Positions 47,703 to 61,058 of a DNA stretch of 64,000 bases are shown one piece after another. The notes under the pieces are model-generated. The model saw only the letters and a program-made list of their open reading frames with translations, did not search any database and was not told the origin of the DNA. Within the stretch, counting starts at the first letter, position 1; the number at the start of each line of letters is the position of its first letter. The stretch comes from Hyperoplus lanceolatus (Eukaryota > Chordata > Actinopteri > Uranoscopiformes > Ammodytidae). The stretch covers positions 13,552,001-13,616,000 of the forward strand of contig CM049402.1 in NCBI GenBank assembly GCA_026929865.2, in the 5' to 3' direction. The position numbers were made by a program, and so were the translations under genes.

Positions 47703-48658
47703 TTAACTTCCCTCCCTTCTCTTCGCCTGCCTCCCGTCGAGGCACCTCGCACACTCTCCAAGTGCTCAGTCCTCTGCCTGTCAAGAAGGCACACTCTGCA
47801 GCAGATGCAATAGGCCAAGCAGTGGCATGCTGAGATAATGTACACTGCGACGCTGCCAAAGTTGTGATTTTCCACGCAGCACACTGGGTCCAGGGCTTTG
47901 AATGAAGAGCAATCATTTCAATACTCCCAAGTTTTTTTGCATAATGTTTTCCACAATTTTGCTTAGTTAGCAGACTCAAACCAACTCTCCTTTCACTTAT
48001 GTTTTGCTACGCTTTATGATCAGTACAGCCAAAAATACCACCATGAGGCAGATTTAAGCACTGATCTTGTCATGGACATATTTGAGGTGAAAGCAGGGGA
48101 TCCACGTGTATAGCCGCATTTTTGCTGGAGCTTTGTAAATTGGGTCTCTCTACGAGCCACAAGGGTCTCTGTCTCTCATCTTTCTGCTCTACTTCTGCTT
48201 CCCTCTGTTAACACTCTCAATCTCTTTTCCTCTGATGTCAATTTCTCACTTGTCTTCATTTTTACTTCCTCTTTTTTTTTGGGGGGGGGCTTGCAAAAAC
48301 ATACATAGATTATTAATACTACAGAGGCAAGGTTTTTTTAAATATATATTCTGTACCTAATCTTCTTTTCTTTCTTTTCTAATTGCATTTAATTTACCTT
48401 CCTCACATCTTATATTGTCCCTCCTCTGGCTCAAGCTATCAGACATCCCAGCCACCCTACAGCCTGTCTTGGCCAGGTGTAGCACTACGATGAAAGGTGT
48501 TCAGCCAGCAGAGCTCTCTTTCAAAGTTGCCTTCTGCTGCATTCCCGCTCTCCATGGGTTCCTGGCATGTCCCTGCCAGGCAGACTGAGAGAAAAGACTG
48601 CAAGGAAAGAGAACAAAGAGCAAGGAGGGAAGATAGTTAAGGAAAGAGATAAATGCAA

Positions 48659-48692
<34 letters not shown>

Positions 48693-49962
48693 TGGGCCTT
48701 GCTCCAGATCCTGGAAGTTGTTCCCGGCCTCTGTAGACAGATCAAAGCAGCTTGGCCTCCTGGTGAGTGCAGCCAGTGAATGGGCTGTGCCACTGCTTCC
48801 CCTTCGCTACCAGTTTGAAGCTCCTCTTACACAGCATTACCCAGTCTGGAGACATGAAGGGGCTTTTAAAGTTGTTTCTTGACATCTCTCCATCATCTGA
48901 TGTCCTGGGGTCAAACCAAGGTCTGAGTTCAATGGAGGAAGTAGCATCTTGTTCCTTCCACAAAATCCAGCTTCTATCAAGTGGAGGGTTGATGTCCTCA
49001 TATAGTCAGTTTGGATTTATTTTCTTTTGGAAGCAAGCTGCTCTCACTCCCATTAAATAATATGGTTCTAAGAGATAAAACAAGTTCTCTCAAGAATTAT
49101 AAAGAACTTGTATTTGAAGAGGAGGATGATATTCACGTGTTATAGCATCTTGTGTTGTGATACATTCTCATGGGCTTACTTGAGAAAACTGAAACGAGGG
49201 GATGTTCTAAGTCCCTATATGTCTGGCTAGTATTACTCCACTATATGGTATAGCTGAGCATTCCATTCTAATCAAAATAGTCTCCTGCCCCAGCCTCCAA
49301 ACTGTTTTACAAAGCCTTACTAGACCAATCAGAAGCACGTCATCGCGCTTGCAAATCCAAACCGAGAATGTATTAGCTTCTGTCAGAGAAGTCATTGCCT
49401 GGGAAGTAATTGAAAACTTTAAGCGCATATGAGATATGGGCGTTTGCTGTCCAGAGTGCAAACAATTTGTTCCTTTTTTTAAAAATAACCATCCCTGAGA
49501 GCAGTCTCCTCTGATTGGAGGGAGGACAAGCACGCTCTATGGTATACCTGACTACATAAATCTTAACTTGAAGACAAGCTGGATAATGCACTGTAGGTTT
49601 AGGAGTGGAGAGATTTAGCCTCTGGATGCTGCAGTGGCAGGAGAGATACTGAGAGAGAGGGAGGCAGTACGGCCAGTAAAATAACTGACAGTCGGTCATT
49701 ACCAAAGACGCAGGTGGGCAAAAAGATCAATCAAGTCCAGACCGGCCCGGACTCTTGACAGGTGGCTGACGTCTGCTGGATGAAACGCTCTGCTGTTTCT
49801 GAGTGATGGGGAGGGGAGGGGAGGCGAGGCAGGGGGGAAAGGGGAGTGAGAGAATTAGGAGGTGTAGGAGGTTTAGGTGTTGGACGATAAGAAAGAAGGG
49901 CTGCAGAGGAGGAGAAGGTGTGAAGCCAGTAATGAAGAGAATCAGCAGGAAAGAAGCAAAAG
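47700..49962. other. Noncoding stretch with an AG tract
   Basis: An (AG)n tract occupies about 48661-48690. CCTCCTG|GTGAGTGCAG near 48761 resembles a splice donor, but no convincing acceptor precedes it. A T9/G8 homopolymer junction lies near 48272. No gene was recognised; 80-110 codon frames at 48521-49705 overlap on both strands and look fortuitous. Confidence 0.35.
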
Positions 49963-49970
49963 GGTGCAGG

Positions 49971-51460
49971 CAGGGGCGTTGCACCACATTCTGGGCCCCT
50001 ATACAGGAAGTCCTGATGGGCCCTCTGAGAGGCGGTCTTACAATACAAACATGTAAAAGCTATGTTTGTCTATAGTCCAAAACTTATGAGTGACTGGTAT
50101 TGAAGAATAACCAAATCATTACGCATACTTGAACAAAACCCCTGGTATAATGACTCTTAATAACCATGCACACACACAGTGTTTCTCACAGGAATTTGGG
50201 AGACTGTGTCGTGGACCCTGGACCTTGTAGGGGGATCCGGGGGAATGCTCCCCCGGAAGATTTTTTTTTAAATGTTAAAGTAAAATTCATCAATCTGGTG
50301 CACTTTGAGGAGAAAACTAAGGCTAAATCAACTGTTTCCTTTATAAGCTATTTAGTACTATTTTCTGGAATAATTTATAGACACAGAATGACCAAAAAGC
50401 AGAAAGAAGAAATGTACATGTTTAAAAAATCCAGTCAGCTTCAGGAATTTTTTCCCTTCGTTTGTATTTTTTAATGGCCCAATATAGGCCGGCGATCTTC
50501 GTAGTCCTGAACAATGTTATTTAAAAAATAACAAAAATGTACTGACGAATGAAAGGCCCCTGATATCAGTTTTTTTTCTTCCTAAATAAAAATGTTCTGG
50601 GCCTTCAAAGATCAGGGGCCTATATTGAGCCAGTAAAAAATAAAAATACGTTTTTATTTTTTTTGGGTGCAGCTCCCCTCTGCCTTGGGCCCCCTAAAGC
50701 CTGTCCGCAGTCCGACGGCCCTGAACGTAACTGACCATCGTCAGATGCTCATAATTACCGAGTAGAAGTTGAATGCGTCATAATACAATTCAATGCAGCC
50801 TCTGAATGGGCGCATAGGCTACTGGAGCACTGTCAGACAGTAATATGTTTTAAACACATAGTCACTGTAGGAACCGTTGCTCTACAATGAACTGGCGACT
50901 TTTTTTTTTTTATGAACTGGCGACTTGATCAGAGTGTAGCGCGGCCAGATGACAGCTAACGTAGGATTCAGCCTGCACCCCGTCAAAGGTAATGTTATGA
51001 ATGAACAAGTAGCAGGCTAATTGTTTCAGCCTCCCTCTGTAGTTTTACTCTCACCATTCTTTGGAAAAAAGTTTTTGATGTCCTGGGCCCCTGCTCTGCT
51101 GCTTATACTCCTGGCCTCCTTCTCAACTCTTATCTGGTGTGCGAACTTGTGCTTTTTTGGGGGCATCCTCGCCCTGCTGGAGTTCGCTCGCGCTCACTTA
51201 ATTCCAATGAGGAAGAACGAACCGCGGGGTGGACCAAACCAGTTTTTAAGAAGGGGCCAAGGGGGTTATTGACATTATTAAAATTAGAATATTGTATGAC
51301 TTGTGGCTTTGTTTTAATTTGGACTCATTCGTATGATTATATATTAGTTCACTGTATGCATAATCATTTTGTCGTAGATTCTACTGGGGGCTGTGTGGGC
51401 CCTAGCTGGCTGTGGGCCCTTATAATCGTCATAACCTTTACCCCCTATACGACGGCCCTG
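49971..51460. mobile_element. hAT element with CAGGG ends, composite interior
   Basis: Starts CAGGGGCGTTGCACC and ends CGACGGCCCTG (inverse CAGGGCCGTCG). A perfect 8-bp duplication GGTGCAGG lies at 49963-49970 and 51461-51468. An extra copy of the right-end sequence CGACGGCCCTG occurs inside at 50713-50723, suggesting a nested or duplicated end. It shares the hairpin module with the 34.07 kb hAT. The 173-codon frame at 51137-51658 runs past the element's right end and has no transposase features. Confidence 0.88.
50225..50330 (+). repeat. Shared hAT-internal module, copy 2
   Basis: Stem-loop CCGGGGG-AATGCT-CCCCCGG at about 50237-50256, then a T-run, AAAGTAAAATTCATCAATCTG and GGTGCACTTTGAGGAGAAAA, matching 34493-34610 in order. 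Confidence 0.85.
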
Positions 51461-51468
51461 GGTGCAGG

Positions 51469-53086
51469 TACTGAGTTTGTTAACCCTCATCCTACTGAAA
51501 TATTTGACATACCTGTACATGGACTCTCCCTTACTGGGGTCCATAGCAAAAAAAGAAATGGAAGAAACCACCATATGATCATTTATGGAAAGTTAAAGTT
51601 GACTTATTGTGAAAAATGGAAATATCAGTGTTTAAGTGGAATTTTGTTGTTTTATTGAAATATCCATGATTAAGAGTAAGTCTGCTGTCTGTCAACTTCA
51701 AAAGGACTCAGGTTACTCCCCTAATCTCCCTGAAATTGTGTCATAGTTGGCGTGGGATTAGGACATATGTTCTATCTAATAAAACTTTAGAATATAATCA
51801 GAAAAACAATAATATGTAGTAATGAGGAACACATTTATTGACATAGTCATGACACATTGGTATAATAGAATAGAACACCAGTGAACTATGACAAGATGGT
51901 TACCTGTGTGGTCTGACCCGACCTGGTAGGATGAGGGTTAATATGGGGAAAAGCTGAGAGAACAGGAGGTCAGCATTTGGAGAAGACAAAAGGGGTAGAG
52001 TATATGATGAATGCCAGGCCAGGTGAACAAGGCTGGCGACGTTTTTCTGTCAAGCTGTCATTTGATGATGCCATACAGTTACAGTGACAGCATTTATAAC
52101 AACACCGCGTGCAGGTTTCAGAGCAGGCTCTAGAGTTTGTGTTTTGGCACCTTTTATAGGCTATTTCATGGCTGTCTGCACAAACTGTATGAGAAAATAC
52201 CTCAAGTGTGAAATTCAGCCACGTCTTCGCCGCACACTCAATAGCTGAGAGCACTTTATTGAATGTTTTTTTTGTCAATTTACTACTCATTTAAAAAAAG
52301 TATGTCTCTATCAAGGGGGTATTTTCTATTAAGCGTACGTTGTAAATGCAAGGTCGGCCAAAGTCCAATGAGATTCATTTCCAGCGAACTCTGCCGCTGT
52401 AACAGTTTCTAACGGGCTTAGAAATGAAAGGAAATCAAAAGGCATTTATTATATCTGATACACAGCTTAGTGAACTCAGCATGACTTCCTATTCCTGGCA
52501 TACAAGTGAAATGAAGGGGGCCAGCCAGCGCTAGCATACATCTGACTTGGCATCTTTATTTTTTTTTTTTTTTCATTTTAACCGCCGTGTCTGTGAGTCT
52601 AGGTAGCGTAATGCAAAAACATATCCTAGCTTGTGCTACTATCCTCTGCCGCAATCTGTCTTGGCAGATTGTGAATCATTATAATGTAGGGAATGCATCG
52701 TTGAGCCCATATTTGCGTGGGAACCCATCCTTTTCGGTGTAGCACAATGAAATTAAACTGCAGCAAATGGAGGGAGATGAGGTGTCGCTGGAAGGGGGGA
52801 AAAATCCTGTCGCGAATGGGTAAACATGTTTAAAAGGGCATCTCCGTCGCATCAATGTCAGCCTAAGGATTTCACAGCAAAGCCATCAGACAACACAGAT
52901 AGACATTAGATTTAGAGTTTGGGTCAGTCAGGGAACAGAAGAAAGAAGCAGCTAAGCCATAATACTGCAGTGCGGGTGTCCTGTAAGCAACCTACTGTAC
53001 CGAAACAGGCCCGATTCACCTGTATTCTCCACGCTTGCCCAGGCACCTTTGATTAGCCGTTAACTTGCATAATTATTTTGACTGTC

Positions 53087-53090
<4 letters not shown>
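51469..53090. other. Noncoding stretch; possible conserved block
   Basis: No gene. About 52320-52900 is unique-looking with evenly mixed composition (GGCATTTATTATATCTGATA, GCAATCTGTCTTGGCAGATT, GCACAATGAAATTAAACTGC), interrupted by a T-run at about 52558-52574. It may be regulatory; not testable here. Confidence 0.3.

Positions 53091-53164
<74 letters not shown>
53091..53164. repeat. (CA)n microsatellite
   Basis: About 37 uninterrupted CA units. Confidence 0.98.
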
Positions 53165-55884
<2,720 letters not shown>

Positions 55885-56934
55885 TGCCTCATTTCCACCG
55901 AGTAGAGCGGGTCGGATCGGAGCGGCTCAGAGCGGGACAGCTCACTTTTAAGAATCTCGGTGTTGTTTCCACCGCGGACCCTACCTTTACTGGTAGGGCA
56001 GGGTTTATGACCCTACCCTTACTGGTAGGGCGGGGTTTAGGCTGGACTGCGATATCCGCCGCCAGAATATGGTTCAAACTATAGGGTTGTGGAACAACTG
56101 TGGTCAAGCCAGCGGTCTCTCGTTTTTGCTTGGTCAAACCAGCCGCTTCTTTATTTATTCCCCCTGTGTTGTTGTGAGCACAGAGACTGCTCGGTGCAAC
56201 TGATAGACAGTGAGCGAACAGCGCTGGCTACGTGACATCGTAGCAGTGGGACACAGTGTAGCCAACTGATTATTTTAATGACGAGGAAAAACACCACACA
56301 ATAAACAGTGCCGCGCTCACATTTTCGCCAAAACAAGACTCTCTTCACTTTAGCCGAGGTGACTACACACGGCGGAAATGATTCTTTCGACCAACTGTGG
56401 TCAAGCCAGCGGTCTCTCGTTTTTGTTTGGTCAAACCAGCCGGTTCTTTATTTATTCCCCCCGTGTTGTGAGCGTGTATTTAGCCTAAAACTATCTAGGC
56501 TATGGCGTAAACACACAGAGACGGCTCGGTCAGTGAGCAAACAGTGCTGGAGCTACGTAGCAGTGGGACACGTAACTAAACCAACTGATTATTAATGACG
56601 AAGAAAAACACCAAACAATAAACAGTGCTGTGCTCACATTTTCACCAAAACACAGACTCTCTTCACTCTTGCCGAGATGAATACACATGGCGGAAATGAT
56701 TCTTTCGACCAACCAATCAAATGACGGCAGCGTGTAGCTCCGCATTTTCGGTCCGCTTTCAGGCGGCTAGTACCCCTACGGAGGAGTACTGAGATCTGGA
56801 GCGGCTCAGAGCGGTTAGGTGCGCTTAAACCGTACCCTACCCAACTTTTTACAAATGAAAAGCCAAACTACCCGGACCGAACCGCTCCGATCCGACCCGA
56901 CCCGACCCGCTCTATACTCGGTAGAAATGAGGCA
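55885..56934. mobile_element. DNA transposon with long inverted ends and internal tandem duplication
   Basis: Left end TGCCTCATTTCCACCGAGTA, then GAGCGGGTCGGATCGGAGCGG. The right end is the inverse with small changes (TGCCTCATTTCTACCGAGTA, GAGCGGGTCGGGTCGGGTCGG), so the inverted ends exceed 40 bp and carry GGTCG mini-repeats. Flanks (CAAA left, AAAC right) give no clear duplication, so the superfamily is open. The interior has two tandem copies of a unit of about 300 bp (56095-56391 and 56392-56710), each containing GGTCAAGCCAGCGGTCTCTC and CACCAAACAATAAACAGTG-like blocks. No transposase frame. Confidence 0.85.
56095..56710. repeat. Two-copy tandem duplication inside the transposon
   Basis: Period about 297 bp. 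Copy 1 starts CAACTGTGGTCAAGCC at 56095 and copy 2 the same at 56392. Both end with GCGGAAATGATTCTTTCGACC. Small indels separate the copies. Confidence 0.85.
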
Positions 56935-57024
56935 AAACTGTAGTTGTTGTACCATGGTACCATTGCACCAATGGCACCATCATGTATAACAAGTTGTTAA
57001 AGCTGGATTTGGCTCCAGACTCCC

Positions 57025-57048
57025 TTTTTTTTTTTTTTTTTTTTTTTT
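57025..57048. repeat. Poly-T tract
   Basis: About 24 T in a row, possibly an antisense poly-A tail. The retroelement it would belong to is not recognised. Confidence 0.8.
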
Positions 57049-57184
57049 AAGGTTCCAGACGGCCATGCTAACAGGACAGCCAATCCAATCAGTGTGCGGC
57101 TAAGGGTATTGTCATTAAACATTGGTTTGGCTCGTAAATAGAACGCTTGGATTTCTGATGGCACTGTTGGTACTTGCTGCTCTG

Positions 57185-57467
57185 TTTTGGACCCATGCCC
57201 GGCCTTTTATTGTGGACAGTCTAAGGCACACCTGTGCACTAATCATGATGTCAGATCAGCATCTTGATGTGGCGCACCTGTGAGGTGGGATGGATTATCT
57301 CAGCAAAGCAGAAGTGCTCGCTATCACACATTTAGACAGATTTGTGAACAATGTTTGAGAGAAATGGTAATATTGTGTATCTGGAATGAATTTTAGATCT
57401 TTAAGTCCATCTCATGAAAAATGGGAGCAAAAACAAAAGTGTTGCGTTTATATTTTTGTTGAGTGTA
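57185..57467 (+). mobile_element. One-ended fragment of a widespread DNA transposon-like repeat
   Basis: Contains CTAAGGCACACCTGTGCACT, ATCATGATGTCAGATCAGCA, CACACATTTAGACAGATTTG and ends CAAAAGTGTTGCGTTTATAT TTTTGTTGAGTGTA. This is a very common vertebrate repeat end. The opposite terminus is not in the window. Confidence 0.6.
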
Positions 57468-57806
57468 ATTGCAGTGGTTTCTAGGTTGTGTCAGTGGCAC
57501 ATATTAGAATATTTCAATATTTACCATAAAATGCAATAACTTCCTCCCAAAATATACACAAATTGCCTTAATGTTTCAAGCACTAGTCTCCAGCAGACAT
57601 CCAACTGTTTTTTTCCGACAAATTGGTTGTACACGTTTTTGGTCTGCTTATCCTTAATGAGGTGCCCTGAAGCACCTCATTGAGTCCTAAAATGTCCCAA
57701 TATTATCTAATATTAATGAGGGTGTAGATAGGTTTGTGGCCAAATAAGCACTGTATGACAAATAGTGTTAAGCGCCTATAATAAAAGTCATTAAAATCTC
57801 TGTGTA

Positions 57807-58751
57807 GGGGAGAATGGGGTAAGTAGGCACACTTTTTACTCTAGTGAGAATTGCTCATCACCTAAACATCTTTAAATAGTCATTCCTACATTAAATTGAA
57901 GCTTAAGGTGTTGGCTTGAAATGTGTACCCCTCACTTTTTCTATCTTATTGTAATAAAGAAGAAATTAATCATCAAAGACACCCTTACACATTGTGACAA
58001 CCAACCCCATCAAGGGGTCGGTTGTCACACACTATGGGGTTGATTGTCACAATGTTATCTTAATGGGAATTATCTTAAAAAGAAGGCAAGAAAGTAGATC
58101 TAAATTTGAAAGTTTAATTGCATTCTCAAGTTGACAAATAGGCGTACGTAGCTTACTGTAGCCTTGGCAGTTGGTCTAGTTTGGGATTCACATGGTTGTT
58201 TTGATTTTGTTGCCCTTTTTTCTTTTGCATGCTAGCTGCCTTTTCCTGCTCTATTCTTTCCTTCTCTGGGGTGTCAGTGAGGATACAGCTTGACAATGTC
58301 TTTCGTCATTGGGTTCCTTTTCTGGCTGCAGCCTTTGGATAACATGTGACAACCAACCCCCCAAAAAATGTGACGACCAACCCCAACTTGAATTTCTTGC
58401 TAGCATCAAGGCCAACAACCATCTGACAACTAATTAGCTTGCTAACCACAATCTAAACTATAGTTTACCCTTCACACTTTTTATGGTTAACAAGTGTGTT
58501 GTTATAAACCCATTGTGTAAAAGCCTAGAAGAAAAATACTGAGGAGCTAAATATTTTCAATTTGACATGAAAAACACAAACAGTCTTCTCACCTCAAATT
58601 CAGCAGTCTAACTCCAAGGAAGACTATGTGGGTGACCTCTGATCCCAATTCTGGATATTTACATACCAAAATTTCACAGACAGCGCCTTCTGGTTCAGAG
58701 ATATAACGATTGTGACAACCAACCCGTGTGACATATTACCCCGTTCTCCCC
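57807..58751. mobile_element. DNA transposon with GGGGAGAAYGGGGTAA ends and TA flanks
   Basis: Left GGGGAGAATGGGGTAAGTAG and right inverse GGGGAGAACGGGGTAATATG, with TA at 57805-57806 and 58752-58753. Five GTGACAACCAACCCC-like boxes lie inside, two forming a near-perfect palindrome. No transposase frame in 945 bp. The ends resemble those of the element at 20874-22154. Confidence 0.82.
57994..58028. repeat. Palindromic pair of GTGACAACCAACCCC boxes
   Basis: GTGACAACCAACCCC faces its inverse GGGGTCGGTTGTCAC with a 5-base loop and one mismatch. Further copies lie at 58036-58050 (inverted), 58346-58360, 58370-58384 and 58712-58725. Confidence 0.85.
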
Positions 58752-58961
58752 TACCTGGCAGTGGGTGCTCAAACAAATGGTCCAGTCTCGCAGGTCAGCT
58801 TCAAAGTTTAAATTAAAATAAATAATTTTCCATGGATATATTTTAGCCTTTTTAAACTAAATTCCTATCGCTGCTTGGGTTGCAAAGTGCCCATTTCTCG
58901 AATGGATTTTTTGTGACAAATAGGCACCCGACAGCACATGAAACACTTTTATGTCTGACCA

Positions 58962-59178
58962 GCTAACCTTTTTTAAAAATGTGAACAGGTGGAAAGTGAT
59001 GTGAAAGTGTTTATGTGAAAGTACAAATAAACAAAGTCGTATAGTCACTCTTTTATGTCTGTGGACAAGACAACCTGTGTTAGGCTCCAGCCTGTCTTGG
59101 TGTGGGGCCAGAGGGTGAATAAGGCAAATTTACTATGATAAGAAAGTCTGGGCCTCTACAAGCAGACAAGACACACAT

Positions 59179-59220
<42 letters not shown>

Positions 59221-59426
59221 CCATTACTATTCAAAGGACACAGAATAATTTCGCCAGACAGGGGTCACCATGTCTTCGGTTTAAGGTTAACACTGCCAGC
59301 TCGGATCTTGTTTTCTTATACCAACTATAGATCTTATCCAGTCTCCGGTGCAACACAGGTCTGACCTGTTCACCGTTGTAAAGCACCACTACACAGTTAA
59401 GCATCTCTTCAACATCTTTGTCAAAA
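58962..59426 (+). repeat. Local tandem duplication, copy 1
   Basis: Starts GCTAACCTTTTTTAAAAATG and ends CATCTTTGTCAAAA. It contains AAACAAAGTCGTATAGTCAC, GACAAGACAACCTGTGTTAG, a CA tract (59181-59219) and a segment 59220-59383 absent from copy 2. Confidence 0.9.
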
Positions 59427-59748
59427 GCTAACCTTTTTAAAAAATGTGAACAGGTGGAAAGTGAGCGTTAATTATTCACTTCTTTTTTTATTCTCTATGT
59501 GAAAGTACAAATAAACAAAGTCGTATAGTCACTCTTTTATGTCTGTGGACAAGACAGCCTGTGTTAGGCTCCTGCCTGTCTTGGTGTGGGGCCAGAGGGT
59601 GAATAAGGCAAATTTACTATGATAAGAAAGTCTGGGCCTTCCCTCTACTAAGCAGACAAGACACACATGCACACACGCACACACACTCACACACACTCAC
59701 TCTCGCACCACTACACAGTTAAGCATCTCTTCAACATCTTTGTCAAAA
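59427..59748 (+). repeat. Local tandem duplication, copy 2
   Basis: Begins exactly 465 bp after copy 1 with the same GCTAACC start and ends with the same CATCTTTGTCAAAA. It lacks about 160 bp of copy 1 after the CA tract, and has about 30 bp (near 59463-59495) that copy 1 lacks. Remaining differences are few single bases, so the duplication is recent. Confidence 0.9.
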
Positions 59749-61001
59749 ATATGTCCTCGAGGACATATGCCTATACAGTAACAGGGCTGATACTATGGGC
59801 ACTTGTAGGGGGGAACATATACATACAGCTGTGCGGAGAGCCAGAATTGCCACAACATGACTTAAAAGAAACTTCTGAGTAAAGTTTTCACTGGTGGCGG
59901 TTTAGGGCTGTTTCCTTCTAACCATCCAATCCAATCAATTATATTTACCCCGGTGAGCCCGAAAGTAAAAAAATAAAAATACAATACAATACAATACAAT
60001 ACATGGAATTACCTATTACATTTACAAATTGCCTTGACCACAAAAACAAAGGATCCATTTTGTCTCTACACAGAAGTACAGCAGCACATGGTCTCAGTTA
60101 AAAAGGTCAGAACAACCCTCAGTGCCCTTAATTCTCCACTCAGGAGAGGTTTTGAAGATCTGAACCAGTGTTGTTTCTTTAATGCACAACACATTCAGCG
60201 TTGTTGTCACCGTGTGACATATAAATTGTGTTTCATCTTGATCTAGATAGCAGCGAAATAACAAAATGTCTGCCGACTGACTCTTATTGGTGAAAAAATA
60301 TCCGTTTTTTGAGGTGGCGGGACTAATGGAAAGCTGATGGACCGATGCCACATCCAGCAACTTGTTTATGGCCTCTTGAGTGTTTTATTGAGCTGTTTAT
60401 GAGGGCATGAATTTTAATTGAAGAAAAGGATGAGGCCATTCTTTGTTTGTCACCTTTTTAACTGCATTCAAATGTTTTATCACTTCCATCCTCTGGCATT
60501 TTATAACACAGAAATAGTGGAGAAATAGTATGCACACGTTATGTGAGTTACAAGGCATTGTTGTCTTTTAACTGTGAGGCGCTGATAACTACCGGTACAC
60601 TAATTGCCAAATGAAAGCACTCAACATGTTCACATATTACATCACTCAGCTAAAGGTTAACAATGTATGATTGGAATCTAATACATTATTACTTCAATTC
60701 AGTCAAATTGAAGTAAGAATTAGTATACTACTAACAATGCCAAATCCTTTCTCTTGAGGTTACGGACGGTGATCATAAAATTTCTATGTTCTGAAAGGGA
60801 AACAAGTTTTTTTTTATGTCTCTTCAGTGAGCGGTTTGGGTTTTCCCAATAACTTCATGTTGCTGCAGTCCACAGACAGACTGCATGCTGTACAATAAGT
60901 CGCTGATGACATGTAGGCTGAGGACAGGCAGAGGAAGAGAGGAGCTGATGCATTTCCTCCGGGCACACACTGTGTTGTGAGTGTGTCTTTGTGTGTGTTA
61001 G
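59749..61001. other. Noncoding stretch; small ACAAT repeat and possible conserved block
   Basis: (ACAAT)n lies at 59980-60003. The 60360-60470 interval (CTTGTTTATGGCCTCTTGAG, GAATTTTAATTGAAGAAAAG) has an enhancer-like look. No gene was recognised. Confidence 0.35.
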
Positions 61002-61058
61002 ACACACACACACACACACACACACATACACACACACACACACATACACACACACACA
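61002..61058. repeat. (CA)n with CATA interruptions
   Basis: CA tract with two ATACA interruptions. A short TG run upstream (60980-60998) makes a small inverted pair with it. Confidence 0.95.

Noticed and set aside
48700..48760. Possible exon ending CCTCCTG|GTGAGT
   Set aside because: The preceding sequence is a purine AG tract, the opposite of an acceptor pyrimidine tract.
51137..51658. 173-codon + strand frame, one of the longest in the window
   Set aside because: It starts inside a hAT, crosses its right end and target duplication, and runs into host DNA; no domain is recognisable.
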